From Vibrio hannami (lineage in GTDB: Bacteria > Pseudomonadota > Gammaproteobacteria > Enterobacterales > Vibrionaceae): 64,000 nucleotides of DNA. The notes beneath the pieces were generated by a model. The model saw nothing but the letters and a program-made list of their open reading frames with translations. It was not told where the DNA came from and did no database searches. Below, piece by piece: positions 16,968 to 27,231 of the stretch. Positions within the stretch are counted from its first letter, which is position 1. Each line of letters starts with the position of its first letter. The stretch lies in the NCBI RefSeq assembly GCF_029589055.1, contig NZ_JARQZP010000003.1, positions 1,922,001 to 1,986,000 on the forward strand, written 5' to 3'. The translations under genes were made by a program, and so were the position numbers.

Positions 16968-18269
16968 ATGGAATGGCAGGTAATAATTGTATTGTTTGGT
17001 ACCTTTTTCCTCTTTCTTGGACTAGGTGTACCTATTTCTTTTGGTATCGGTGTTGCGTCACTATTGACGGTAATGCTGCAGTTACCATTTGAATCTGCGA
17101 TAGCGGTAATTTCACAAAAAATGGCCTCCGGTCTGGACAGTTTTGCTCTGTTGGCGATTCCGTTCTTTATCCTCGCTGGTAACATTATGAACCAGGGCGG
17201 TATCGCTCTAAGGCTTATCGAGTTTGCTAAAGTCATTGGTGGTCGCCTACCAGGTTCACTTGCGCACGTAAACGTGATTGCAAACATGATGTTTGGTGCG
17301 ATCTCCGGCTCAGCAGTAGCGTCTGCAGCTGCGGTTGGTGGCACAATGGCTCCTCTACAGAAGAAAGAAGGCTATGACCCTGCTTACTCTGCTGCGGTTA
17401 ACATTACGTCATGTCCGACAGGTCTTTTGATTCCGCCAAGTAACACCTTCATTGTTTACTCACTAATTTCTGGCGGTACTTCAATCGGTGCACTGTTCTT
17501 AGCAGGCTACATCCCTGGCATGCTAATGGGTCTTGGCTTGATGCTAGTTGCAGGTTACTTCGCGAAAAAGCGTGGCTACCCGGTATCACCTAAGCCAACT
17601 CGTTCTGAAGTAATCAAAAAGACCTTAGATGCACTGCCAAGCCTTAGCCTTATTGTGGTTATCATGGGTGGTATCGTAGGTGGTATCTTCACAGCAACTG
17701 AAGCCTCGGCGATTGCGGTAGTGTATACCCTTCTGCTAGCGGTAGTTTTCTATCGAGAAGTTTCTTTAAAACAGATACCAAGTATTGTTCTTGAGTCTGT
17801 GGTTACTACTTCCATCGTACTTCTGCTGATTGGCGCGTCTATGGGCATGTCATGGGCGATGGCGAATGCTGATATTCCTTACATGATCAGTGACGCACTG
17901 ATGGCGGTATCTGAAAACCCAATCATCATCCTTCTGATAATCAACATTATTCTTCTGATTATCGGCGTGTTTATGGATATGACTCCGGCGCTACTTATCT
18001 TTACTCCGATCTTCTTGCCAATCGCGATGGACCTGGGTATGGATCCGGTACACTTCGGCATCATGATGACCTTTAACCTATGTATCGGTATCTGTACTCC
18101 ACCAGTAGGTAGTGCGCTGTTTATCGGTTGTTCTGTAGGTAAAGTGAAGATCGACAAAGTTGTAAAACCATTGCTGCCATTCTATGCGGTACTGATTCTG
18201 GCTCTGATGCTAGTGACATTTATCCCTCAGCTAAGTCTGATTCTTCCTCAAACAGTACTAGGTTACTAA
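16968..18269 (+). CDS. TRAP transporter large permease (DctM type)
   Basis: 433 residues, the usual DctM size, with about 11-12 membrane spans and family motifs LLAIPFFILAGNIMNQGGIA, MFGAISGSAVASAAAVGG and TSCPTGLLIPPSNTFIVYS. It is preceded by AAAGGAGAAA, 26 bases after dctQ. It carries the substrate across the inner membrane using the sodium gradient. Very similar in layout to the DctM at 34468-35772, suggesting related substrates for the two systems. Confidence 0.94.
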   Translation: MEWQVIIVLFGTFFLFLGLGVPISFGIGVASLLTVMLQLPFESAIAVISQKMASGLDSFALLAIPFFILAGNIMNQGGIALRLIEFAKVIGGRLPGSLAHVNVIANMMFGAISGSAVASAAAVGGTMAPLQKKEGYDPAYSAAVNITSCPTGLLIPPSNTFIVYSLISGGTSIGALFLAGYIPGMLMGLGLMLVAGYFAKKRGYPVSPKPTRSEVIKKTLDALPSLSLIVVIMGGIVGGIFTATEASAIAVVYTLLLAVVFYREVSLKQIPSIVLESVVTTSIVLLLIGASMGMSWAMANADIPYMISDALMAVSENPIIILLIINIILLIIGVFMDMTPALLIFTPIFLPIAMDLGMDPVHFGIMMTFNLCIGICTPPVGSALFIGCSVGKVKIDKVVKPLLPFYAVLILALMLVTFIPQLSLILPQTVLGY

Positions 18270-18281
18270 TCCATTGAATAT

Positions 18282-18299
18282 GGGCGGAGCACTCCGCCC
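18282..18299 (+). terminator. Intercistronic hairpin between dctM and the GH31 gene
   Basis: GGGCGGAG/CTCCGCCC pair perfectly around two bases with no T run after. More likely an mRNA processing or attenuating hairpin than a full stop, since the downstream genes are close and on the same strand. Confidence 0.5.
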
Positions 18300-18320
18300 T
18301 AATATCGTTAGGAAATAATT

Positions 18321-20717
18321 ATGAAATCTGTAAAACAGTGGCAATTTAAAGCGACTGAAAATAATCGCATCGATATTGAGTGCGATGGACGTCATCTTCT
18401 GCATATTTTCGTACTAGAACAAGACATCATTCGTGTGATGTTCAAAAACAAAGGTGAGGCGAGGCTGGACAGAAGCTGGTCCGTCGCGCCAGATGGTAAA
18501 GACGTCGCATGGGAAGGACGAGACAGGCTCTCAACAGAGGGCTTTAGCTGCCCTGAGTTCAATCTGATTAACGAAGACGAGCGCCTGACTATCGAAACAG
18601 AAGCGCTGCGCCTAACGCTGCATCAACCATTGTGGATGGAGTGGGAATATAAATCAGATGAGAAATGGTTACCGCTGGCTTCAGACCGTAAAACGGGTGC
18701 TTACCAGTTAGGTGTTTCTGACAACGCTGTTGCGCACTTCATGAATCGAAACCTGTCAGACCAATATTACGGTCTGGGAGAGAAAGCGGGTGACCTAAAC
18801 CGCAGTGGCCGCCGCTTTGAGATGCGTAATCTGGATGCGATGGGCTACGATGCAGCAAGCACTGACCCGCTATACAAGCATATTCCTTTCTATATCACTC
18901 GTGTGACTGAGCAGGACGAAGCGGTGAGCTTCGGTCTTTACTACGATAACCTGGCTAGTTGCTGGTTCGATTTAGGTAACGAGCTGGATAATTACCATGT
19001 GAAGTACCGTAGCTATCGCGCAGAAGATGGCGACCTGGATTTCTACATGATGCTGGGTAAGACCATTGCGAATGTCTCTAAGAAATTCGTTCGCCTGACT
19101 GGCGGTACTATCTTTGGTCCTCGTTGGAGCCTTGGTTACAGTGGTTCCACCATGCAGTACACCGATGCAGAGAACGCTCAGGAACTACTAGAAGGTTTTG
19201 TTGATAAATGTGCAACAAACGGTATTCCATGCGACTCGTTCCAGCTTTCTTCCGGTTATACATCGATTGGCAACAAGCGATACGTATTTAACTGGAACTA
19301 CGACAAAGTGCCAAACCCAAATGCGATGTCGGATGTGTTCCACGAAGCAGGACTGAAGCTGGCAGCAAACATTAAACCTTGCCTGTTGCACGATCACCCA
19401 AGATTCAGCGAAGCAGAAGAGAAGGGTTTATTTATCCGCGATTCAGAAGTGGACGAGCCAGAAAAATCGGTATTCTGGGATGCTGACGGTTCTCATTTGG
19501 ACTTTACTAACCCGGATACCATCAAGTGGTGGCAGGATAACGTGAAAGAGCAGTTGCTGGATAAAGGCATCGACTCAACCTGGAATGATAACAATGAGTA
19601 CGAGATCTGGGACAAAGGCGCACGGTGTCACGGCTTTGGTAAAGAGATCCCTGTTAGCCTGATCCGTCCGCTACAACCTCTGTTAATGATGCGCGCCTCT
19701 TATGAAGCGCAGGTTGAATATGCACCAGAAATTCGCCCTTATCTGATTTCACGTTCAGGTTGTCCGGGCATGAACCGTTATGTTCAAACCTGGAGTGGTG
19801 ATAACCGCACCAACTGGACCAGCCTGAAGTACAACATTCGCATGGGGCTGGGAATGAGCCTTTCAGGTTTGTATAACCTTGGTCATGATGTCGGTGGATT
19901 TGCCGGTGAACGTCCGGATCCTGAGCTATTTGCTCGCTGGGTACAGAACGGCGTTATGCATCCTCGTTTCACTATCCATTCATGGAATGATGATGGCAGT
20001 GTAAATGAACCGTGGATGTATCCAGAGGTGACGCCAATCATCCGCGATGCGATGGCACTTCGCTACCGCTTAATGCCATATCTTTATAACTTGCTATGGC
20101 AGGCACACAGCGAAGACGAACCGATGATGCGCCCGACCTTCCTGGATCATGAAAATGATGCCAATACCTTTGCAGAGTGCGATGACTACCTGCTTGGTAA
20201 AGATCTATTAGTTGCTTCTGTAGTGGAAGAAGGTCAGCGCGAGCGAGACATCTATCTGCCAGACAACGCAACTGGGTGGTACGACTTCTACACAGGACAA
20301 TGGTTCGCAGGCAAGCAGACCATTACCGTAGACGCACCATTAGAAACTTTGCCGTTGATGGTTCGTGCAGGTACTGTTCTGCCGACCAGTGAACGTGTTG
20401 CCTATAGCTCTGCTGCTTCAGACACGAAACGCTCACTTGAGCTCTTCCCACTTAAAGGGTGCGGTGAGGCGTCAGTTAGTCTGTTTGATGATGATGGCGA
20501 AACCAATCGCTATCTGGACGGTGAGTTCCTGAGCCTGGATATCAAGATGAACTGCTCACTCGAATCGGTGGAACTGACTATTGAGACTCGTGGTGACTTC
20601 ACTCCTGCTTACACAGAATTAGCTATCAAGTTACCAGCTTCTGAGCAGAGAAGTATCACTATTAACGGAAAGGCTTACGCAAATGGCGACAAGCTTCCAC
20701 TGAGCGAAATCAGATAA
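18321..20717 (+). CDS. GH31 glycoside hydrolase, cytoplasmic, specificity unknown
   Basis: 798 residues without a signal peptide. An N-terminal beta-sandwich (to about 240) precedes a TIM barrel and C-terminal sandwiches, as in GH31. The nucleophile motif is W421-N-D423-N-N-E426-Y (usually WxDMNE). The general acid region is RSGCPGMNRYVQTWSGDN with D494. GH31 members include alpha-glucosidases, alpha-xylosidases, alpha-galactosidases and sulfoquinovosidases. Lying 51 bases after dctM and 12 before uxuB, it should act on an imported alpha-linked, uronate-containing oligosaccharide or glycoside and release glucuronate for UxaC. No GH31 alpha-glucuronidase is known to me, so this is a hypothesis. 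Confidence 0.85.
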   Translation: MKSVKQWQFKATENNRIDIECDGRHLLHIFVLEQDIIRVMFKNKGEARLDRSWSVAPDGKDVAWEGRDRLSTEGFSCPEFNLINEDERLTIETEALRLTLHQPLWMEWEYKSDEKWLPLASDRKTGAYQLGVSDNAVAHFMNRNLSDQYYGLGEKAGDLNRSGRRFEMRNLDAMGYDAASTDPLYKHIPFYITRVTEQDEAVSFGLYYDNLASCWFDLGNELDNYHVKYRSYRAEDGDLDFYMMLGKTIANVSKKFVRLTGGTIFGPRWSLGYSGSTMQYTDAENAQELLEGFVDKCATNGIPCDSFQLSSGYTSIGNKRYVFNWNYDKVPNPNAMSDVFHEAGLKLAANIKPCLLHDHPRFSEAEEKGLFIRDSEVDEPEKSVFWDADGSHLDFTNPDTIKWWQDNVKEQLLDKGIDSTWNDNNEYEIWDKGARCHGFGKEIPVSLIRPLQPLLMMRASYEAQVEYAPEIRPYLISRSGCPGMNRYVQTWSGDNRTNWTSLKYNIRMGLGMSLSGLYNLGHDVGGFAGERPDPELFARWVQNGVMHPRFTIHSWNDDGSVNEPWMYPEVTPIIRDAMALRYRLMPYLYNLLWQAHSEDEPMMRPTFLDHENDANTFAECDDYLLGKDLLVASVVEEGQRERDIYLPDNATGWYDFYTGQWFAGKQTITVDAPLETLPLMVRAGTVLPTSERVAYSSAASDTKRSLELFPLKGCGEASVSLFDDDGETNRYLDGEFLSLDIKMNCSLESVELTIETRGDFTPAYTELAIKLPASEQRSITINGKAYANGDKLPLSEIR

Positions 20718-20729
20718 GGAATAAATCAA

Positions 20730-22196
20730 ATGACTAACAACATCTCAAATACAGAACTGAACTCAGGGGTAGCGTTACCTGGCTATGATCGTAGCCGACT
20801 AAAAAGCAAGATAGTTCACCTTGGTTTCGGCGCATTTCACCGCGCACACCAGGCTTTGTTTACTAATGAACTGGCTCAGAAAACGGATAGTGATTGGGGA
20901 TACTGTGAGGTAAATCTATTTGGTGGTGAAGAACTGATAGAGCAACTGAGAGAACAGGATCATCTGTACACTGTCGCTGAAAAAGGCGCTGAAAAAAATG
21001 ATGTGAAGGTGATAGGTTCGGTTTGTGAGTCACTTCATCCGACTTTTGACGGCGAAGAAGCGGTTATTGAGAAAATGGCGGAGCCTCAAGTGGCTATCGT
21101 TTCAATGACAATCACAGAGAAAGGCTACTGTGCAGACCCGGCAACCGGAAAGCTGGATAAAGAAAATGCGTTGGTTAAGGCTGACTTAGCGAACCCTACA
21201 CAGCCTAAATCTGCTCTTGGATACATTGTTCAGGCACTAAAACTGCGTCGTGAGCGTGGTCTTACACCATTTACCGTTATGTCTTGTGACAACGTTCAGG
21301 AGAACGGACACGTTGCGAAAGCAGCTATTCTTGAATTTGCCAGGTTACTTGATGCCGAGTTGGGCGAATGGATTGAACAGAACGTGACTTTCCCTTGCAC
21401 CATGGTAGACCGCATTGTGCCAGCAGCGACGGAAGAAACGCTAGCCGAAATCTCAGAGCTACTAGGCTGTGATGACCCATGTGGTATCGCGTGTGAACCA
21501 TTCCGTCAGTGGGTAATTGAAGATAACTTTGTTGCCGGTCGCCCGGACTGGAATGTAGCTGGCGCTGAATTTGTGGCCGATGTTGTGCCATACGAAGAGA
21601 TGAAGCTTCGTATGCTCAATGGTTCTCACTCATTCCTTGCTTATCTTGGTTACCTTGGTGGCTATGCACACATCTCGGATACCATGACCGATGAAGGTTA
21701 CCGTAAAGCCGCGTTTGACATGATGATGAAAGCACAGGCACCTTCACTGGATATGCCAGAAGGTACTGATTTGGAAGCATACGCTAGGTTGCTGATTGAC
21801 CGCTTCACAAACCCAAGCCTGAAACACCAGACATGGCAAATTGCGATGGATGGTAGCCAGAAGATCCCTCAACGTATGGGTGGCAGCCTTAAGTTCCACC
21901 TTGAGCAGGGTAGCAATTTCTCCTGGTTAGCAACCGCAATCGCAGGTTGGATGCGTTACGTTGCGGGTGTTGATGAGCAGGGTAACGAAATCAACGTATT
22001 AGACCCAATGGTTGAAACACTACGTAAGATTTGCGATGAGCATGGCCTGAATGTGTCGGTGGTTCCAGCATTACTTTCTGTGGAAGCGATTTTCCCACCT
22101 GAACTGGGCCAAAACCCACAGGTGATTGATGCGGTAAGTACTGCTTACCAGTCTCTGATTGATAACGGGGCTCGCGCTACCGTGGCAGCGCTATAA
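20730..22196 (+). CDS. uxuB: D-fructuronate reductase (mannonate oxidoreductase)
   Basis: 488 residues, the size of UxuB, in the long-chain mannitol dehydrogenase family. The NAD-binding motif [12 protein letters not shown] is near residues 30-41, and the catalytic block [10 protein letters not shown] (Lys, Asn, His) is near residue 290. It reduces D-fructuronate to D-mannonate with NADH in the cytoplasm. The start follows AAGGAATAAATCAA with a 12-base gap from the GH31 gene, so the two are translated from one message. The product feeds UxuA, encoded on the opposite strand at 12.8-14.0 kb. Confidence 0.93.
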   Translation: MTNNISNTELNSGVALPGYDRSRLKSKIVHLGFGAFHRAHQALFTNELAQKTDSDWGYCEVNLFGGEELIEQLREQDHLYTVAEKGAEKNDVKVIGSVCESLHPTFDGEEAVIEKMAEPQVAIVSMTITEKGYCADPATGKLDKENALVKADLANPTQPKSALGYIVQALKLRRERGLTPFTVMSCDNVQENGHVAKAAILEFARLLDAELGEWIEQNVTFPCTMVDRIVPAATEETLAEISELLGCDDPCGIACEPFRQWVIEDNFVAGRPDWNVAGAEFVADVVPYEEMKLRMLNGSHSFLAYLGYLGGYAHISDTMTDEGYRKAAFDMMMKAQAPSLDMPEGTDLEAYARLLIDRFTNPSLKHQTWQIAMDGSQKIPQRMGGSLKFHLEQGSNFSWLATAIAGWMRYVAGVDEQGNEINVLDPMVETLRKICDEHGLNVSVVPALLSVEAIFPPELGQNPQVIDAVSTAYQSLIDNGARATVAAL

Positions 22197-22213
22197 GAAT
22201 AGGAGAGTGTGAA

Positions 22214-23626
22214 ATGAAACAATTCATGTGTGACGATTTTCTGCTAACTACTGATACTGCTAGGCGTTTGTACCACGAGTATGCAAAAGAGCAGCCTATT
22301 TTTGATTACCACTGCCATCTGAATCCGGCTGAGATTGCACAGAACCGTCAGTTCGATAACCTTGGTCAAATCTGGTTGGAAGGGGATCATTACAAGTGGC
22401 GTGGTATGCGCTCTGCGGGTATTCCTGAGCAGCTAATTACAGGCGATAGTTCTGACTTCGACAAGTACATGGCGTGGGCAAAAACAGTCCCTCAGTGTCT
22501 AGGCAATCCGCTTTACCACTGGACTCACTTAGAGCTTCGTCGTCCGTTTGGCATTGCAGGAAAGCTGTTTGGTCCAAAGACCGCAGAAGAGATCTGGCAC
22601 CAGTGTAATGAGATGCTTGCAACATCGGAGTTTAGCGCTCGCGGCATCATGAAACAGATGAACGTACGCATGGTAGGTACCACCGATGATCCAGTTGATT
22701 CTCTAAAGCATCACGCTGCTATCGCTAAAGATAGCGACTTTGATATTCAGGTTCGCCCAAGCTGGAGACCAGACAAAGCATTTAAGATTGAGCTGGATGG
22801 CTTCGCAGATTATATCCAGACGCTAGGTCAGGTTGCAGATGTTGAAATCAGAACCTTTGCAGACTTGCTAACAGCACTGTCTCGTCGTCTTGAACACTTT
22901 GACCAACATGGCTGCCGCGCAGCGGATCATGGAATGGAAATTGTGCGCTATTCGGCGATACCAACCGAGTTAACTCTGGATAAGATCCTGATGCGCCGCT
23001 TGCGTGGAGACGAACTGAGCGAACTTCAGGTAGCCCAGTTCAGCACTGCTGTTCAGGTGTGGCTTGGTCAGCAATACAATAAGCTTGGTTGGGTAATGCA
23101 ACTGCATATTGGTGCGCAGCGTAACAACAGCACTCGCATGTTTAAGCTGCTTGGTCCTGATGCAGGTTTTGATTCAATTGGCGATCGCACCTTTGCGTTT
23201 GAGTTGGGATCATTGCTTGATGCAATGGACAGAACGGATGAGCTACCAAAAACCATCCTTTACTGCCTGAATCCTCGTGATAACGAGATGATGGCGACCA
23301 TGATTGGTAACTTCCAGGGTGGCGGTATTGCGGGTAAGGTTCAGTTCGGCTCTGGCTGGTGGTTTAACGATCAAAAAGATGGCATGGAGCGCCAAATGGA
23401 GCAATTAGCTCAGCTTGGTTTGCTGAGTCAGTTTGTCGGTATGCTTACCGATTCTCGCAGCTTCCTTTCGTACACTCGTCATGAGTATTTCCGTCGCATT
23501 CTTTGTGACATGCTGGGGCGTTGGGTTGAGAACGGTGAAGTGCCAAACGAGGATGAACTGTTAGCACCAATGGTTAAGAACATCTGTTTCAATAACGCTG
23601 AAAACTTCTTCAAAGCGGCGGAGTAA
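22214..23626 (+). CDS. uxaC: Glucuronate isomerase
   Basis: 470 residues, matching UxaC. Motifs typical of the family are [12 protein letters not shown] (metal-binding His33 and His35), [31 protein letters not shown] and [19 protein letters not shown]. It interconverts D-glucuronate and D-fructuronate (and galacturonate with tagaturonate). Without uxaA or uxaB in the window, the glucuronate branch is the one supported. 17 bases after uxuB, with GGAG just before its ATG. Confidence 0.95.
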   Translation: MKQFMCDDFLLTTDTARRLYHEYAKEQPIFDYHCHLNPAEIAQNRQFDNLGQIWLEGDHYKWRGMRSAGIPEQLITGDSSDFDKYMAWAKTVPQCLGNPLYHWTHLELRRPFGIAGKLFGPKTAEEIWHQCNEMLATSEFSARGIMKQMNVRMVGTTDDPVDSLKHHAAIAKDSDFDIQVRPSWRPDKAFKIELDGFADYIQTLGQVADVEIRTFADLLTALSRRLEHFDQHGCRAADHGMEIVRYSAIPTELTLDKILMRRLRGDELSELQVAQFSTAVQVWLGQQYNKLGWVMQLHIGAQRNNSTRMFKLLGPDAGFDSIGDRTFAFELGSLLDAMDRTDELPKTILYCLNPRDNEMMATMIGNFQGGGIAGKVQFGSGWWFNDQKDGMERQMEQLAQLGLLSQFVGMLTDSRSFLSYTRHEYFRRILCDMLGRWVENGEVPNEDELLAPMVKNICFNNAENFFKAAE

Positions 23627-23631
23627 TCCCG

Positions 23632-24578
23632 ATGAAACAAATAGCACTTATCGGCGAATGTATGATCGAACTGAACGGTAAACCGTTCGGCGAGATGCAT
23701 CAAACCTTCGGAGGAGACAGCCTGAACTCGGCTGTTTACCTGAGCCGCGCTACGGGCGAAGATGTACAGGTTCGGTACGTTACTGCAATGGGAAATGACC
23801 CACTGAGTGAAGGTATTGTTCAGCGCTGGCAAGATGAGGGCATCAACACAGAAATGGTGTTGAGAGACGGCGTTCGTCAGCCTGGGCTGTACTTGATCCA
23901 ACTGGATGAAAACGGAGAACGTACCTTCCTCTATTGGCGTAACCAATCCGCCGCACGCTATATGATGCAGCATCCGCAGTTTGGTCAGGTGGCAGAACAG
24001 CTCGAGCAGATGGATATGGTTTACTTGGTGGGATTAGTCTGGCGATTTTGCCGGAGCAGGATCGCTTCGAACTATTGAAACTGCTTAAATCTTTGGCTGA
24101 GAAGGGTGTGACAATCGCCTTTGATTCTAACTTCCGTCCGGCGCTTTGGCCTCAGAATGAAGAGTGGGAAACAGTAAGAAAAACGTACTCCGAACTACTC
24201 TCTTTCTGCGATATTGCGTTGCTTACCTTTGATGATGAGCAAGACATCTGGGGTGATAAATCAACGGATAGTGCGCTTGCTCGTCTTGCTGATTCTGGTG
24301 TGTCCAAAGTGGTGTTGAAATTAGGGGCTGAAGGTTGCCTGTTCAGAGATTTCTCGCAAGCTGAAAACTTAACCATTTCTACCACGCCAGTGGAAAAAGT
24401 CGTGGACACCACCTCGGCAGGAGACTCATTTAATGCAGGATTTCTTAGCGGCTATATGCAGGCGCTTTCCCCAGAGGAGTGTTGCGCTCGGGGTAACCAA
24501 CTCGCTGGAGTGGTTATCCAACACAAAGGTGCCATCGTACCGAACGCGGCAACAGAAACCATCACTAAAACATTTTAG
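23632..24578 (+). pseudogene. kdgK: 2-keto-3-deoxygluconate kinase, single-base frameshift
   Basis: A PfkB-family KDG kinase that would have about 315 residues if one base were restored. The first part (IALIGECMIELNG, FGGDSLNSAVYLSR) runs in frame to TAC-TTG at 24022-24027. The continuation (GISLAILPEQDRFELLK, then DTTSAGDSFNAGF with the catalytic Asp) is in the next frame. Family proteins have YLSGIS here, so an A appears to be missing between 24027 and 24028 (TTG-agt-GGG read as TTG-GTG-GGA). It should phosphorylate KDG to KDPG. It could be a real null allele or a sequencing error. A second PfkB kinase at 56021-56953 could substitute. Confidence 0.88.
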
Positions 24579-24614
24579 AAACTGGCTGAACATCAGCCAG
24601 ATATAGGAACAAAC

Positions 24615-25241
24615 ATGACAACGACAATTGAACAACTAAAGGAAATCAAAGTAATTCCAGTTATCGCTTTGGATAACGCAGAAGACATCATTCCTTTAGG
24701 CAAAGCGCTAGCAGAAAATGGCCTACCAGCAGCAGAGATTACCTTTCGCTCTGACGCAGCAGTGGAAGCCATCCGACTACTAAGAGAAGCGCAGCCAGAC
24801 ATGCTAATCGGAGCCGGCACCGTGTTAAATCGTGAGCAGGTTATCGCTGCGAAAGAAGCAGGTGCCACCTTTATCGTTTCTCCAGGTTTTAATCCAAATA
24901 CGGTTAAAGCGTGCCAGGAGCTGGGAATTGATATCGTACCTGGCGTGAACAATCCAAGTACAGTCGAAGCGGCTTTGGAAATGGGGCTTACAACGCTTAA
25001 GTTCTTCCCCGCAGAAGCTTCTGGTGGTATCGCTATGGTGAAATCTCTGCTTGCGCCGTATACCAATATTCAACTTATGCCGACGGGCGGTATTAGCCCT
25101 AAGAATGTCAATGATTACTTGTCTATACCTCGTGTTATTGCTTGCGGTGGTACCTGGATGGTAGACAAAAAGCTAATCAATGAAGGTAAGTGGGAAGAAA
25201 TTGGCCAGCTGGCGAAAGAGGCTGCATCTCTGGTTAGATAA
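24615..25241 (+). CDS. kdgA: KDPG aldolase
   Basis: 208 residues of the KDPG/KHG aldolase family (Eda type). The Schiff-base lysine is K129 in TTLKFFPAEASGG and the catalytic Glu is E41 in AEITFR. Other conserved segments are GAGTVLN, SPGFNP and LMPTGGIS. It splits KDPG to pyruvate and glyceraldehyde-3-phosphate, the last step of the glucuronate route here. The eda name would be equally valid. Last gene of the operon, 36 bases after kdgK and followed by a terminator at 25367. Confidence 0.93.
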   Translation: MTTTIEQLKEIKVIPVIALDNAEDIIPLGKALAENGLPAAEITFRSDAAVEAIRLLREAQPDMLIGAGTVLNREQVIAAKEAGATFIVSPGFNPNTVKACQELGIDIVPGVNNPSTVEAALEMGLTTLKFFPAEASGGIAMVKSLLAPYTNIQLMPTGGISPKNVNDYLSIPRVIACGGTWMVDKKLINEGKWEEIGQLAKEAASLVR

Positions 25242-25366
25242 ATCCAATGTAAAAATATTTTTGATGAATAGCTTTCTCACAAAGCTCGGACAGAAAATCA
25301 CAGATTAGTATGTAAAATATTTATGAAAGTGATGAAGGATCTCATCAAATAACCAGAAATCAATTC

Positions 25367-25403
25367 AAAAGGCGTGTCGATCTTTCTAGGTCAACACGCT
25401 TTT
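25367..25403 (+). terminator. Terminator of the glucuronate operon
   Basis: GCGTGT at 25372 pairs with ACACGC at 25394, extended by GA/TC with one mismatch, followed by TTTT and preceded by AAAA. Confidence 0.75.
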
Positions 25404-25462
25404 GCGTTATTAGACGAAAGGAACAGTAACCAATTGAAACTATTAAGCAATAAATAGGTGCT

Positions 25463-25990
25463 ATGGAAAATTTAGTCGCACAAGCTGTCGGTGGTATCGC
25501 ATTCCTGGTCGGGATAACTGCGTTTTCTCAGAAGGACGATATCCGATTTCGTTATCAGATGATGAGCTTTTGTATCGTTATGGGGGTTCACTTTATCTTA
25601 ATGGGTGCGGTGGTCGCAGCAATCGGTGTGCTAATCAATGCTGTGCGAATGTTTATATCTGTAAAGACGCAATCTCGAAAAGTGATGTGGTTCTTTATTG
25701 CTTTGATGTGGTGTATGACTCTGCCTAATGTTACTCACTTTTTAGAACTGCTTACGGTCATAGGGTCATCAATAGCAACCTGGGGACTCTTCTCTAGGCA
25801 AGGAATTCACCTTCGTTTATTTATTATGTTTAACTCATTCTGTTGGTTTAGCCACAATATTTGGCTAGGCTCAATTGGTGGTTCGTTAATCGAAGGGTCT
25901 TTTATTCTGGCGAATATGGTAACTATTTATAGGCTTTATAAAGTACAGAGAGCTGAGAGTGACATGCAGTATTGTGAAGAGTACAGTTAA
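25463..25990 (+). CDS. YgjV-family inner-membrane protein
   Basis: 175 residues with about five to six hydrophobic helices, matching the YgjV type of bacterial inner-membrane protein (AQAVGGIAFLVGITAFSQKDDIRFR, NAVRMFIS). The family is widespread in gammaproteobacteria and its function is not established; it lacks recognisable catalytic residues. It stands alone after the glucuronate operon terminator. Confidence 0.75.
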   Translation: MENLVAQAVGGIAFLVGITAFSQKDDIRFRYQMMSFCIVMGVHFILMGAVVAAIGVLINAVRMFISVKTQSRKVMWFFIALMWCMTLPNVTHFLELLTVIGSSIATWGLFSRQGIHLRLFIMFNSFCWFSHNIWLGSIGGSLIEGSFILANMVTIYRLYKVQRAESDMQYCEEYS

Positions 25991-26099
25991 CGATCAGCTA
26001 AAAAGCCTACCTAACTACTATGGAGACAAGTATCATAAGGAGTTTAAAACGGTGAAGCAGCAGCAATCTATAATGCTAACCAAAATAACTCCTGGGTAA
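25974..26099 (+). CDS. Possible 41-residue ORF overlapping the YgjV gene end
   Basis: A GTG at 25974, overlapping the YgjV stop in another frame, opens a frame with protein-like content (DQLKSLPNYYGDKYHKEF, KTVKQQQ) to a TAA at 26097. There is no Shine-Dalgarno, so it would need translational coupling. It could equally be a gene remnant. Confidence 0.2.
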   Translation: MKSTVNDQLKSLPNYYGDKYHKEFKTVKQQQSIMLTKITPG

Positions 26100-26123
26100 G
26101 AAAATCCGTTTCAAGAGGAACAC

Positions 26124-27023
26124 ATGTTTGATCGCCTGACTGCGTTTAGAACCTTTAGAGCTATTGTTAAAACCGGAAGTATCACTTCAGCCGCAAATGA
26201 GTTAGGGGTAGCTAAATCATCGGTATCACGCCACCTAACTAACCTGGAAGAATGGGCAAACTGTAAGTTATTTCTGCGCACAACACGAACTTTAACCCTT
26301 ACAAAAGCGGGTGAGTATCTCTATGAGCAATCCTCTGACCTGATTGATAGATTTGAGTACATTGAGGAAAAGCTCCCGTTAATGGAAAGGTCATTAACCG
26401 GCCGCCTGCGTGTAACGCTTCCGCCGGAGATATGGACAATTATTGTCGGGCAATTATCCAGCTTCTACCAACAGCACCCTGATCTCAAAATATCGTTTGA
26501 TTTTAGCGATCGGCTGGTGGATCTATACAATGAGCCATTTGATCTTGCGATAAGGGTTGGAGAGCCGAAAAACTCTTCCCTTTATGCAAGAAAACTCGGA
26601 GTAGTTCAAGATATGTTGGTGGCTTCTCCAACTTATCTTTCTTGTTCCCCACCGCTACATACTCCCGAAGATCTTACAGACCATTCTTGTTTACTCGATA
26701 TGTATAGGACACCTCCGGACATTTGGAACTTTACCGACTTTAATGGAAACACCGCAAATATTCTGGTTAGCGGTAACTATTCCCTCAACAATACTCAAGC
26801 TGTTATAGAAGCAGCGATACAAGGATTAGGGATCGCCAATGTGTCAGGTTTACTGGCTGAACAGGAATGCCTAAAGGGCAACCTAATTCACCTGCTAACG
26901 GATTACGAGACTGAAAGCTACCAAGTACATGCTTTGTTTGCTGAAAAAAAATTTATGCCCGAAAAAACGAGAGCATTTATAGACTTTCTAGTATCAGTTT
27001 TTGAAGGAAATTCGACTCAGTAA
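26124..27023 (+). CDS. LysR-family transcriptional regulator
   Basis: 299 residues. The helix-turn-helix lies at about residues 18-45 (GSITSAANELGVAKSSVSRHLTNLEEW), and the rest is a two-lobe ligand domain of the CrgA/DsdC-like group (LYNEPFDLAIRVGEP, AAIQGLGIANVSG). AAGAGGAAC precedes the ATG. The two calycin genes downstream on the same strand, after a 208-base gap, are possible targets. The ligand is unknown. Confidence 0.9.
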   Translation: MFDRLTAFRTFRAIVKTGSITSAANELGVAKSSVSRHLTNLEEWANCKLFLRTTRTLTLTKAGEYLYEQSSDLIDRFEYIEEKLPLMERSLTGRLRVTLPPEIWTIIVGQLSSFYQQHPDLKISFDFSDRLVDLYNEPFDLAIRVGEPKNSSLYARKLGVVQDMLVASPTYLSCSPPLHTPEDLTDHSCLLDMYRTPPDIWNFTDFNGNTANILVSGNYSLNNTQAVIEAAIQGLGIANVSGLLAEQECLKGNLIHLLTDYETESYQVHALFAEKKFMPEKTRAFIDFLVSVFEGNSTQ

Positions 27024-27231
27024 ACAGGTTATTCCTACTTAACTTCAAGGGTTATGTTCTTATTGTTTCTCAAGTTGCAACAATGAGTTCCGATAAAGAG
27101 CGTTGTTCTGAATTGTTGATGTATTTACACTTCTCTCACTGAATGAAATATGCGCAGAAGTAAGAACCTTCACTGGTATAACTTCTCGCGATCTATAGAA
27201 CAACCAATCTTAATTGTTAGGGACTTTATCC

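Noticed and set aside
23479..23973. Minus-strand 164-residue ORF across the uxaC-kdgK junction
   Set aside because: Antisense to two recognised genes; the composition is that of a shadow frame.
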